64,000 nt of DNA from Hippopus hippopus. Taxonomy: Eukaryota; Mollusca; Bivalvia; Cardiida; Cardiidae. The stretch spans positions 13,527,918-13,591,917 of the forward strand of contig OX328104.1 of the NCBI GenBank assembly GCA_946811185.2. The letters run 5' to 3'. Both the position numbers and the translations under genes were made by a program. The notes under the pieces were generated by a model. That model did no database searches. It was not told where the DNA came from and saw nothing but the letters and a program-made list of their open reading frames with translations. This document shows, one piece after another, positions 11,512 through 22,900 of the stretch. Every line of letters begins with the position of its first letter. Position 1 is the first letter of the stretch.

Positions 11512-13655
11512 GGAAAATGTATAGGTATACAGTAAAATAATTTATTATATACCTATATATGATCTGAGTAAAATACGGGCGTTATCTGAATCACAGGTAC
11601 AATGTAACGGAAGTTTTTTCCGTATCAGTTTAGTATCGTGTGTAGAGCATAATCCTGTAGGGTCCTACTAAATATCACAAAGACACTCTAAATACCACAA
11701 AGACGCACCAGGACACACAAAAAAATCTACAATGAAACTAAAAAGACACACAAAGACGCACAAACACATAGAAAAAGAAGAAAAAAAAAATAGTGTTTTT
11801 TTAGTTGTTTGCATTATGCTAGGTTATAAAATGCACAAATTCGCGAAAACACACATGTGGGTTCGAGCCTCTGTCGGGTTAGGCGGAGATCTTTCTCCTG
11901 CTGATTCAAGAAGGCAGTTGTCAGTTACTGGTGAAAAAATGTGCACTGAGTACTGGTTACCCAGTTAGAAGGTCTAAGCCTGCCCAGGAAAGGTTTGGTT
12001 GGGTAACGGACCGTCCCGATATGACCATAGCTGTTGACTAGCCTCAAACAAATGCGAAACACGACGACGACACAGAAAAAACGCAACTTTTTACTGTTTT
12101 GACTTTTTCAACATTCACTTTCATGGCAAATTATAAATAAAATTAACGAACTCTTTACCAGAAGGCAAAATTTAACACATGTCTTTGTTGAAACTATTTG
12201 CAGATGAAATACTGAAGGTGGCTCAAATGATGGCATTTGTCTGTGAAAAGGTAGAAATATTTTGGGAAAAGGAGAAAATGATGGTTAGCGTCCTAGTCTT
12301 CCTAAATCAGAAGTGGATATCATGAGTAAATAAATAATAAACAACATTATTTAAACATATCACTCATCGTAAAATTTCACTTTGTATAGATTCTGTCTTA
12401 AAAAACGTTCATCATCATCATCATCATTTGCTCTTTTCTACCCTGTCAAACTGTTAACCATACGGAATGAGATTATCCAATAGATTAATGTCAAAGAACA
12501 TACAAAGTTATTAATTATGATTCGCTATAAGACAGCAGTTTTACGGTGTCGATCAGATAAAAGGCACCAAAAGACAACATAGACAATGCTTTTAAATTAC
12601 CCAAAATTAACCGATTCACAGGCATATAAATTGCATGAATTATTTTATTTACAGCGGAAAATTGAAACTGTACATAAAGATTCGATTATGTTTTGAACAA
12701 ATTTTAATAATAATGAAAGGCTTAATGTTCGGTCAAGCCCCAATTTCTCTAAACACAAACGTAAAGATGTAAATTTATATGAGGCGCAAAAAATGGCTTT
12801 GCTGACATACAGGTGTAGTATGTTTACTTTCTAAGAACCTTTTGGTGTCTTTGTGCATTTTTGAGGCATTTAGGGTGTCTTTGTGGTATGTAGTAGGATC
12901 GATCGTGTACACGGACTATTTCTGTGTATTAACGTTCCGGTTTTCCAGCAAAATTCGTAATACGTTCGGCCCATTTGACGACGCACGAAAACCCAATCTT
13001 CGTGTATTTATAGCTACTTCGTATGTTGTCATCCACTTTTTTCAAAAATCAGTTTTATGCAGAACTTGTGTTTGTCCAATATCAATGACCATTACATAAA
13101 CACGTGTTGTTTCGAATGGGTACACGTATTTCCAAATGCTGCTGTACAGTACACTCATGAACTTCAGCATCGGGATTAATAAGCACAACCTTGACTCGCC
13201 TCCTGCATTAAAATGAAACAAAATGTACCGTTTTTGACAGTGACTGAATAACAACCACTGGCTACCTTTCAGTGTTTAAGAAATAGTTTTTAAGCCACAT
13301 TTTTTTTGTCGCGGCTCGAGGACAGCAACCGCTATTTTTAAATGCATAGGCCTACTGATCTATGCACACTTACCTTTTTCTATGTATATGCATCCGCCAT
13401 TCATAAATATTGTACAAATATGTACACTAAGATGTAGTTCTCTGTTATTCGTATTGATTTTGTGATGTTTCTTTAGATACAGTGGTGGGGTGTATAATAA
13501 AAGGAATATTACAACAGTCTGCATTTCTGCAAGGTCTGATCATGTCTCGTTGCATGTGTAAAGAGGCGGTCTCATCCGATACGCACCTCTGTACACACGC
13601 AACTCCATATGATCCGACCATGCAGAAATGCAGACTGTTGTAATATTCCATATAT
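11512..13655. repeat. Unclassified ~900 bp dispersed repeat, interrupted at 11660-12901
   Basis: The outer parts 11512-11659 and 12902-13655 match 30930-33700 in order, including GTGTGTAGAGCATAATC, TTTTGTGATGTTTCTTTA and ATGCAGACTGTTGTAATATTCC. The right 145 bp form a hairpin (13505-13650). No coding sequence is recognised. Confidence 0.7.
11660..12901. mobile_element. hAT-like TIR element, 1.24 kb, non-coding
   Basis: Ends GGGTCCTACTAAATATCACAAAGACACTC and the complement of GAGGCATTTAGGGTGTCTTTGTGG...TAGTAGGATCG form imperfect inverted repeats. The flanks ATCCTGTA (11652-11659) and ATCGTGTA (12902-12909) agree at 7 of 8 bases. The uninterrupted copy reads CATAATCTTGTACACGG near 31050. No transposase was found. 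It contains a TTAA MITE remnant (12150-12290). Confidence 0.6.
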
Positions 13656-13849
13656 CTACTGCAAATTCAGCTGATCATGCAAATTGTATGCTTTTTTATA
13701 TGTGTATTGAGACAATGGTAATTGATGACGTAAAGCGTTGGAGAACGCTAGTAGATAGCAAAAAAAGCCATTTTGTAAATAATTCATGACAAATCATGTT
13801 TGATTAAATTTGTTTATCTTACATGCTCGTTGTCTGTTTTATATGACCA

Positions 13850-14032
13850 CGGCAGGTATTCAAGAGCCATTCTAAAATGCATTTTAAGTCTTGCAAGTTT
13901 TTTTTTTTTTAAAGTTTCAAAGTAACGCAACATTTGATTGGCTGATCCAAATGGTTAAGCCAATCAGAAATCGTGAAACTTCCTAAATCTAGTATCAGAC
14001 TAAGACGGCAATTTAGAATGGTTAGTGAATAC
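13850..14032. mobile_element. Fold-back MITE (GGTATTCA family)
   Basis: Outer ends AGGTATTCAAGAGCCATTCTA and TAGAATGGTTAGTGAATAC are inverted repeats, with an inner pair TGATTGGCTGATCC / AAGCCAATCA. The same family lies at 63689-63866. Confidence 0.65.
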
Positions 14033-14783
14033 ATTTGCTATTATAGTTGCGTACTATGTACACACAATCGATTTGATTAAGTCTGAGTAGACAACAGATC
14101 TTGTCCAAAGTGAAAACACATGCTGATGACATAAAGCGTGCAGCTGAGGAAATGTTCTGTTTTTCTCAAGAATTTTCTTTATTTCGAAGTAACACAACGT
14201 CTGATTGACTAAACCAGATGATTCTGTGCACAGTCGATTTCAGAACTCTTTACAATACATCAAAATTCCAGTCATGTCCAAACTGTTAACATTTAAAGAC
14301 GTCATAACAAATGATGCTCAAATGGTGAGATATGACCTTAAACATATAGGAATTGATTTGGGAAAAAAGATGGTAACCAGCCTTTTCCTCTTATCCCTAA
14401 ATGTTTGAAGAGGTCAACTTGTAACCAGAGGACAAAAATTTAGTCTTGTCCATATTTACAGCATTTAAGACCACCAAAATGATAACTGGAATTGTAACAA
14501 GCACTTTTTTTCCCCCTTCTTTTCCCGTTTTGATTTCAATAGTATTCCACTAAAGGATTGTTTTATCCAAGTCAAATTACCCCTCGAAGGTAACTTGTGT
14601 GTCTTGTAGCAGACCACTTTTGAAAACATTGTGTTGAAAAAAAAATTACTCGTGACAAGCAATTTCTCCCTTACTCGCAATATTTCACATGTAGTTATGT
14701 GTTAAAATTTAATTCATATTAATTATGACCATTTCATCAGAATGTTTTCTGCAGAATGTTTTTAGCAGGTAATCAGGTAAGCC

Positions 14784-15012
14784 TTAACTCTTTACCAAAC
14801 GACAAAATTTTAGATTTGTCCAAATTGAAAGCATTTGTAGACGACAAAATAAACGTGACTCAAAAGTTGAAACTTGACTTTAGAAGGGTAGAAAACATTG
14901 TGGGAAAAGGAGAAAATGCTGGTTACCAGCATTTTATCCTTTTCCCACAATGTTTTCAGAAGGCTTCTTCCTTTGGGTCGTAAAAACCAGCGATTGTTTA
15001 GTAAAGGGTTAA
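14784..15012. mobile_element. TTAA hairpin MITE
   Basis: It is TTAACTCTTTACC...GGTAAAGGGTTAA with the central palindrome AAAATGCTGGTTACCAGCAT flanked by GTGGGAAAAGGAG / CTTTTCCCAC. It shares its right TTAA with the next copy. Confidence 0.85.
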
Positions 15013-15230
15013 CCACATAATCCCCACTTTTAACAACCCGGAGGAAGAAAGTTTTAAAAAACATTGTGAGAAAAGGAGAAAATACTTGTAACCGGCATTT
15101 TCTTCTTCTTTCACAATGTTTTCTACCCTCCTGAAGACGAATTTCTATTTTTGGGTCACATTTATTTTGTCATCTGCAAATGGTTTCAATTTGGACAAGT
15201 AAAAAATTTAGTCGTTTGGTAAAGAGATAA
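15009..15230. mobile_element. TTAA hairpin MITE, adjacent to previous copy
   Basis: It starts at the shared TTAA (15009-15012); the right end has drifted to GGTAAAGAGATAA. The centre has GAAAATACTTGTAACCGGCA. Confidence 0.75.
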
Positions 15231-16170
15231 AAGAACTAGAAACTGAGAGACCACAAACTACAATTTTCACAAAACGTTTGAATGTAGTAGCAGACAGTAT
15301 CCTTTCTGCGCACATTCTATTTAGTCTGATCTGTTAACACCTATCATTGCCGATGTTGGTTTATGGCTTCATGCTGTGTAGATCTAGTCTGATCTTGATC
15401 TATGATTTGGGCAAACGCTACTTGTCATCTATAGAGGAGTAAAAAGAATTTTATGAAGTTTGAAAAAATAAAATCATCTTTACAAATTTTTCTTTTTGTT
15501 TTATTCAAACATAACTTTAAGCAGACATGAGTCCATCACTTTCTTTCTCTAATTTTTTTTTCTGATACTGAAAAGCATCTATGAAACTCATGATTACAAG
15601 AGGTCCATTCCATAATAGCCCCATATCATTCCACTGTATCGCTCCACTGTCTTATTGACAACTCAGCTGTAATAAGTAAAACAATGAAATTTATCTATCA
15701 GAAATCTGTTATCCATACAAAATTTCATAGAGAAAATAAGCCAACCATGAAATTTCGTTTTATTCACACACCAAGATGGCCTCAAAACAGAGATCTAGCA
15801 ATATTATTGAGCATTTATGGAATATACAGTCAAAACTGTCTTCAGATCCTCCATAGTAAAATCAGTGTCTTACGTGGGATCTTTTAAAACAAATTCAATT
15901 AAGTTTATATTAGAAGGGATGTTGAAGACAAAAAGTGCTTGCTCAATACAGATGATCTATTAGACAAGTTCCATCATATCTGTGAACCACTTTGGAAGGA
16001 TACCAAACATTGCATGATTAAATCTTTTGAATAGGTACAAAAGATGAAAATTGCTTTATGTAACATCAAATACATCAAGAATATCATTTTTCCCCCTAGT
16101 TTTGCTGCCAATGCAACCACTGTCTAAATTGAATTGTATTCAATGAACAAATTCTCAAAACACAAAACAT
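15231..16170. other. No gene seen; intergenic AT-rich DNA
   Basis: Apart from a GATC-rich hairpin repeat at about 15290-15420, nothing recognisable is present. Confidence 0.5.
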
Positions 16171-16173
16171 TGT

Positions 16174-16403
16174 TTAATCCTATACCACACAATCCCGAGT
16201 TTTTATCACCCTGAGAAAGAGTCCCTTTTGAAAACATTGTAGGAAAAGAAGAAAATGCTGGTAACCAGCATTTTCTTCTTTTTCCACAATGTTTTCTACC
16301 GTTTGAAAAACAACTTTAAATTTGTCACCCACATTTATTTTGTCATCTGCAAATGATTTCAATTTGGACTGGTCTACAATTTTGTCTTTTGGTAAAAAGT
16401 TAA
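16174..16403. mobile_element. TTAA hairpin MITE
   Basis: It is bounded by TTAA at 16174-16177 and 16400-16403, with the core GCTGGTAACCAGC. Confidence 0.8.
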
Positions 16404-16552
16404 GCCACCTTTGTCATCTGCAAATGCTTTCAATTTGGTCCAGTCCAGTCCGTTTTGTAAAGAGTTAACTCTAAATTCAAGGACTAGCTATCTCATCGGC
16501 TTATACACACTCTCTCAGCCAATCAGATTACAAATCTGGTAATTTCTAATTC

Positions 16553-16790
16553 AAAACGCTTTTGATCCTTTCCCAAATGACGAATTTTAGACTCTTCCAA
16601 AGTGAGAGCATGTGTGGGCAACAAATCTGAAAGTGGTTCAGATGATCCGACGTTCTTTGACAGGGTAAAAAACAATGTGAGAAAAGTAGAAAATGCTGGT
16701 TACCAGCACTTTCTTCTTTTCCCACAATGTTTTCAGAAGGCCTCATCATAAGGGTTGTGAAAACATGTTATTGTTTTGGAAAGGGGTAAG
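16553..16790. mobile_element. TTAA hairpin MITE, degenerate ends
   Basis: The core GAAAATGCTGGTTACCAGCA and GAGAAAAG/CTTTTCCCACAATG arms are kept; the TTAA ends are lost. Confidence 0.65.
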
Positions 16791-17081
16791 AATAGTTTGT
16801 AAAAATTCCACCTTGTGATTTATTCCTTTTAAGTATGCCAAGAATAAATTTTCAAAGAAACAATGCTGTGTCAGTGCAATCTATTCATAATGCTGTTTAA
16901 ATGAGTGGATTTTGACATATATCTGATGAAAACATCTATCAAAGCCTTGTGATAAATGGATTAAAAACTTAGCACAAGATGCTGCTGACTTTTTGTGACA
17001 ATATCATATATTGTGAAGGGAAAACCATGAATATTAAGGCTTCAACTCTTTCTATACCATAGACGACTACAGAAGCTTCTG

Positions 17082-17152
17082 TGGACAGTGTAGATCAAGA
17101 TCAGACTGCACAGAACGTGCAGTCTGATCTCTGATCTACACTGTCCATTGCT
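17082..17152. repeat. GATC-rich hairpin repeat, best-preserved copy
   Basis: GGACAGTGTAGATCAAGATC and its complement flank CAGACTGCACAGAACGTGCAGTCTG. Weaker copies lie near 420, 970, 4060, 7765, 15350, 19290 and 55350. Confidence 0.7.
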
Positions 17153-17713
17153 ATATTCTAGATTATGACAGAACTGTCTCTTGATTTTGCAGAGGAAATG
17201 TATTTTTAGCCTTTGGGAAAATGCATTTTATTTATTCAGTAGTGAAAGAGTTAAATTGCCTTAGTTATGAGCTGACCATGCCATGTCCTCCCTGTTTGAA
17301 GCAAGTGCTCTAACCTTTCATTGACCAATGGGAGTAAAACTCACCACATCCTAAACAAAAATTTGTATAATATGATTGATGAGAGCCTTTCACAATATAG
17401 GATGATAAACACCAAATATAGTTTTATTAATACGTGAACATTTGTTAAAACATTGGGACAAAAGAAGATACCACTTATCACAAGCGATTTCTACTGTTGC
17501 CACAAGGTTTGCTGAATGACAAAAAATGTTGTCTACGGGTAAAGATGTGGTAAATTATCAAAAGAAAATAAACAAGCTCCAGTACTGAGAAGACTTGTTC
17601 TGTATGCCTAATAAGCCAATCGTCAAACAAACGTAAAACAATGACATAAATATAAAAAGTTGGCTGCAGTAAAGACTTTCTCCGAGTGGGACACATGGAA
17701 ACATTCATTAAAA

Positions 17714-19224
17714 AAAGAAACAAGAGGACCATGATGGTCCTATATCGCTCAACTGAGTAATAAGCAGTAAAGGTCTACAATGAAGATAAATACCAAATAT
17801 TGAGGTTCAAGGCCAAATGATAATGAAACAAGAGCGGCAAATTGTCACAAGATATGCCCGTCCCACTGCCAGTTGTCGAAGAGGTATAATAATTGCAAAG
17901 GGCAGGTAATGCAACAAACATGTTTAACAAGTCTCAAGTCAATATGACTTGAGAATTCAAAGTTCCATTCCTGACAAGCAAGAAATGTTGTAAAAATGAA
18001 GATCAAAGTGGAATTACTCAAAATCCGCACTAGGTAGAGTTATTGTTCTTGCGCACAGTACTCTGTAATATTGCAACAAACATGCATACCAAATTTGAAG
18101 TCGTTCTGACTTGAGATGACAAAGTTATATTCCGGACAAGCACTAAATGCTGTAAAAATGACGATCAAAGGGAAATAACTCAAAGAAAGCATGAGGTAGA
18201 GTTACAATTCTTGTGCACTGCACTTCCAAATATTGCAATAAATAAGCATACCATATTTCAAGTCATTCCTACTTAAGATGACAAAGTTTTGTACGGACAA
18301 GCAAGAAATGCTATAAAAATGAAGGTCAAAGGAGAAATAACTCGAAATTCGTGCTAGGAAGAGTTATGGTTCTTGTGCACTGTACTCCGTAATTTTTCAA
18401 CAATCATGCATACCAAATTTGAAGATGTTCAGGCTAGAGATGACAAAGTTATATTCCGGACAAGCAGAAAATGCTGTAAAAATGACAATCAAAGGGAAAA
18501 AACTCATAGACAGTACCAGGTAGAGTTATGGTTCTTTCATACTGCACTCTGTGTTATTGCTACAAACACAAATGCCAAGTTTCAAGTCAATCAGACTGGA
18601 GATGACAAAGTTATGGTCCGGACAAAGAACTATTCTATAGAACTTTCTAATTCAAGGGCAAATAACTCCAGTTGTTCTGGTCCGATTAGACCCATTATCG
18701 AACTCATCCGAGATCTTATGGTCATATATATTTTGACCAAGTTTGGTGCAGATTGGTTAATAATTGTAGATGCTAGAGTGTAAACAAAGTCAAATATAGC
18801 AATTTTTCTAATTCAAGGGCAAATAACTCCAGTTGTTCTGGTCCGATTAGACCCATTATCGAACTCATCCGAGATCTTATGGTCATATATATTTTGACCA
18901 AGTTTGGTGCTGATTGGTTAAAAATTGTAGATGCTAGAGTGTAAACAAAGTCCATTATAGCAATTTTTCTAATTCAAGGGCAGATAACTCCAGTTGTTCT
19001 GGTCTGATTACACCCATTATCGAACTCATCCGAGATCTTATGGTCATATATATTTTGACCAAGTTTGGTGCTGATTGGTTGATACCGGTAAATGCTAGAG
19101 TGTAAACAAAGTCAAATACAGCAATTTTTCTAATTCAAGGGCAAATAACTCCAGTCGTTCTGGTCCGATTAGACCCATAAACGAACTCATTCGAGATCTT
19201 ATGGTGCTCAGCTGAGCTAAAAAG
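17714..19224 (-). mobile_element. HINE-like element with two arrays of ~161 bp monomers
   Basis: It begins AACAAGAGGACCATGATGGTCC and ends GGTGCTCAGCTGAGCTAAAAAG. Array 1 (about 17970-18640) has five diverged units of 161-163 bp, marked by GACAAGCA.AAATGCTGTAAA. Array 2 (18646-19200) has about 3.5 close units of exactly 161 bp, marked by TCTAATTCAAGGGCAAATAA. It lies between the two host genes, past the IPO11 3' end. Confidence 0.7.
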
Positions 19225-19587
19225 CTATTTACCCTTAAAGTGCCTTTCACTACTTTGCGTTTGTAAACAGTATAGATCAAGATCAAACTTCACAAAACGT
19301 GTCATCTGATCTTTGACCTAAATTGTCCACTTTGCAGAGATATTCTGGACAAAAACAACCTTGATAATGCATTAATTATGGTTTCTATTCGAAACTGAAA
19401 ATGTGCATTTAGTTATTTGGTGCTTCAACTCTATACCACACTGCAAAATTTTGCACTGTCCAAATCTAAAGTATTTTCTTCTTTTCCCACAATGTATTAA
19501 ATAGCCTTCTTTCCCAGGGTTGTTCAACTCCGGGAGTGTGTGCTAACAAGTTAAGGGTTTCTCTACCAACAAAGTCAAAGGGTTTAA

Positions 19588-19795
19588 CTCTTACCACACA
19601 ATTCCGAGTTTTAACGACCCTGAAGAAGGCTTTTGAAAACGTTGTGGGAAAAGGATAAAATGCTGGTTTCCTCCTTTTCCCACAATGCTCTCTTCCCTAT
19701 CATAGACAAATATCATCATTTGAGCTACATTTATTTAGTTGTCTGCAAATGCTTTCAATTCGGTCGAGTCAAAAATTTTGTCATTCGGTAAAGAT
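19588..19795. mobile_element. TTAA hairpin MITE forming the start of the IPO11 3' UTR
   Basis: TTAA flanks are 19584-19587 and 19796-19799; the second includes the IPO11 stop codon. The body has GAAAACGTTGTGGGAAAAGG and GCATTTGCAGAC-type ends. The core palindrome has lost several bases (AAATGCTGGTTTCCTCC). Confidence 0.88.
19730..19735 (-). promoter_or_regulatory. Candidate poly(A) signal AATAAA for IPO11, inside a MITE
   Basis: AATAAA on the - strand lies about 61 bases after the IPO11 stop, within the MITE at 19588-19795. Many copies of this MITE carry ATTTATTT at the same internal place, so the signal is probably element-derived. Its use is not shown by sequence. Confidence 0.4.
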
Positions 19796-19957
19796 TTAAG
19801 TCTTCGTGAAATGTTTCAGCTGTATGAACACATCTGGGTCTATTTGCTTGGTAAGTTTGTCAAATATCACATCGCCATGAATGTTATGACATTGCTGTAA
19901 CTGTTGAAAGACATAATCCTTTAGGGGAATGGAGTGAACTGGGTCTTTTCTTGTCAC
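19796..19957 (-). CDS. IPO11: IPO11 last coding exon
   Basis: The acceptor is ttttcag|GTG. It encodes VTRKDPVHSIPLKDYVFQQL through QIDPDVFIQLKHFTKT and ends in TAA at 19798-19796. The stop lies inside a TTAA that is also the boundary of a MITE (19588-19795). Confidence 0.94.
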   Translation of the reverse strand: MTRKDPVHSIPLKDYVFQQLQQCHNIHGDVIFDKLTKQIDPDVFIQLKHFTKT

Positions 19958-22900
19958 CTGAAAAAGAATTAAAAGCTGATCAACTAACCTTTTACCAAAC
20001 AATCCCAGCTTAAATGTCACTACAGAAGAAGGCTTTAGAAAACAATGTGGGTATAGGAGAAAATGCTGGACCAGCATTTTCTCCATTTCCCACTTTGTTC
20101 TTTAAACTCTTTCAAAAATCAAATCCCATTATTTAATCCACATCTAATTTGTTGTCAGCATATACTTCGAGTTTAGACAAGTCTAAAATTTTGCCATGCG
20201 ATACGAGTTAATATCTAAACTTTTGTATAAATGTCAGAGTATCATTTTGTTTTACTCGTCTATTGTAATAAGTTTTGGACTGTATATATCCTGTAGAATA
20301 TTACAATACCAGAAAATCAAAAGCAAGTGAAATTTCTGTGGCAAGATATGCTTCTTTTCAAACAGATTGTGTAACAGAGGCCAACAACCACTGATATTCA
20401 GTCTTGATGAGAGTATGGCATTTCTTATGATAAGGTTTCTCATTTCACCAGAAGAGATAAGAAGCAGCAAAATCCTCTCTTCAAGATATTCTATCAATCC
20501 TTTGCAGTGAAACTATTCATATATTTCATCTACTTTTCAAATGTTCGTCTGTTTCCAAAGCTATGTTGCATTTCTTCTGTTTATTTATTGGTCTTCACTT
20601 AACATTCTTACAGGTTTTTTAATTTTCTGTTTCATACTTAATTTCTTTTTTTTTTTCTTTACAGTAAATATTTTCCAGATAAGGAATTCAAATGGTGCTC
20701 AATTGATAAAAATTTTCTTTGAAATCTTACAGGAGAAAAAGTTGGTTATCATCGTTTTCTCCTTTTCTAAAATTGTTTTTGAAAGCTTTATTCCCATGGG
20801 TCCTTTAAAGTCAGAATTGTGTGGTAAAGGGTTAAGAATTTTGGTGCTTACATTTCTTTTCCTTTTCTCATGTTCAGTTTCAAGCTCATCTTCCCCCTGT
20901 TCATCACCATCAGATATCACCAGTGCACTGTCAATAAAATAAATGAGCCATGATCTGGCAAATGGGGGCTTAATGCATCTCCTGTAATGTGTCATCACAG
21001 TTTTATGGATCCATAGAATCCAGCTTGTCTAACAACTGAATGAATCAGGAGGTACCCTGGTCCTTTGACATGCAGGTAATTGACCAATAGCAAAACGTTT
21101 CAGCCCAGGTGTGCAGGCTGACCTGGGTTGACACAGTTTGCAGGTGCATTAAGCCCCCTTTTCACAGAGCATGGCTCAAATGGAAATGGCTAACTCTCTA
21201 CCAGACTTGTCCATACTAAGTGCATATGCAGAAGACATGTTAAATAAATGGATTTGCCTAAATGAAAGGGTAGAGAACTTTGTGTAAAAAGGAGAAAATG
21301 CTGATAATCAGCATTTTCTCCTTTTCCCAAAATATCTTCAAGAACAGTCTTCCTCAATGGATAATCCACTGAGTGGTACTTTATCCTAATAGAAAAAAAA
21401 AACATTTTGACAGTAAAACTAGAGGCCCTTAAGGGCCTGACATGCTCTACTGGCAGTGATTTTGCTTATTTTCTCGCATACATCATTATAAAGGCATTGT
21501 GAATTGAATAAATAGTGAAAAAATTGAGGTTTCTTAAAACTAATAGTTTTGAATCCAGCCAAACTTTATAAGATTTCAGTACTCATTGTATAAAACAATC
21601 CCTGCAAGTTTCAAAGAAATGTGACCAATAGTGTGGACTAAGTTGAGTACACAAGACTAAGTCATCAAATGGCTACTTTTCCTGAACTGATTTCTGGATT
21701 TTCTTCATTTATAACAGGATTCAATCCCTTGATCATTAAAAATAAAATGTGCAAGTTACAAAAGAACTGGATAAAAAATGTAGACTTTACCGTCTTAACA
21801 AGAAATGTCAATTTCAACTTTAAATGACTGCTTTTCCCTTACTAAATATTAACAGCAGTTTCTCCTCTACCACAATGTTTTAATTCTTATTCTAATCTAC
21901 AAGATGCAGAAAGTAGTCAATGCAAATATGTTTCAGATGGTATCAAGTTAGATATTTTCCAACAGTTTAAACTTACTCAAGTTGTATCACAGTTTCTTCA
22001 TCGACTGGTACTCGACACACATCATGTAGCACCTGGACACATACATTTACAAGCTCTCCAAACTGCTCTAGAATAACACTGAAATTACGGTAGATTGATT
22101 AATTGTATGGTGTTTAAAACGGTTTTCAATATTATTTTTGTTATATTGCAGCAGCCAGTGCACCTATCCATGCTTTCCTGGAATCTCTTTTACCGGTACT
22201 CTGCAAGATATTCTTTCCAAGCCAATGGCTGCTTTACATAACCATCGTCAAAACGATGGTCAGAGGAATGAATCCTGTTGCAATGACTATCATCAATCCT
22301 CCGAAAGATATTGGCTGAGCCAGGGATTGAACCCACAACCCCCTATTCTCAAGTCCTGCATGCTACAGACTGAGCTACCGGGGCTCAGTGAAATTACAGT
22401 AGAACACCATCTTAGTTTAAACATATTTATTTTACATCGACTGAGAAACAAGTTCTTACAACTTATATTAATCTCTCTCCATTCTGCTTCCTGGGAACTA
22501 CACCAGTACTCGCGCCAAATGTGTGGGCCAATGAAAAATCCCAAAGTTGTAACCAGCTCCCGGGTACCTCATGGTTACAAGGCCGATGCTCTACCTCACA
22601 ACCACGGACACCACACCATCTTGACATGAAGTTATCATATTTGTAATCACATAATTAAAGTGCTTTATTTTGTGGACAAGTAAAAATAAAAAATAAGTAC
22701 CATTTTAATTTTCAACAACATCTACGAGGGCTGTTCAATATGTAATGTGTATTGTACCACAGCGCAATAATGCTTTGCACGAATTCGTGGATGATGATAC
22801 GCTTGAATAGCTCTATTCAATACCTTTCCAATGGTATAAACATGAGCCTTCAGCTCCACATAGTTTTAAACTTATAGTCATTTCAATAGAGCTAGTCGTT

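Noticed and set aside
14756..14983. Recurring peptide-like frames such as GKGENAGYQHFLLFPQCFQK across the window
   Set aside because: They are translations of the TTAA MITE palindrome on either strand. Similarity reflects DNA repeat identity, not a gene family.
20541..20942. 133-codon open frame on the + strand
   Set aside because: It is antisense to IPO11 exon 16 and to a MITE, rich in Phe/Leu from T runs; a shadow frame.
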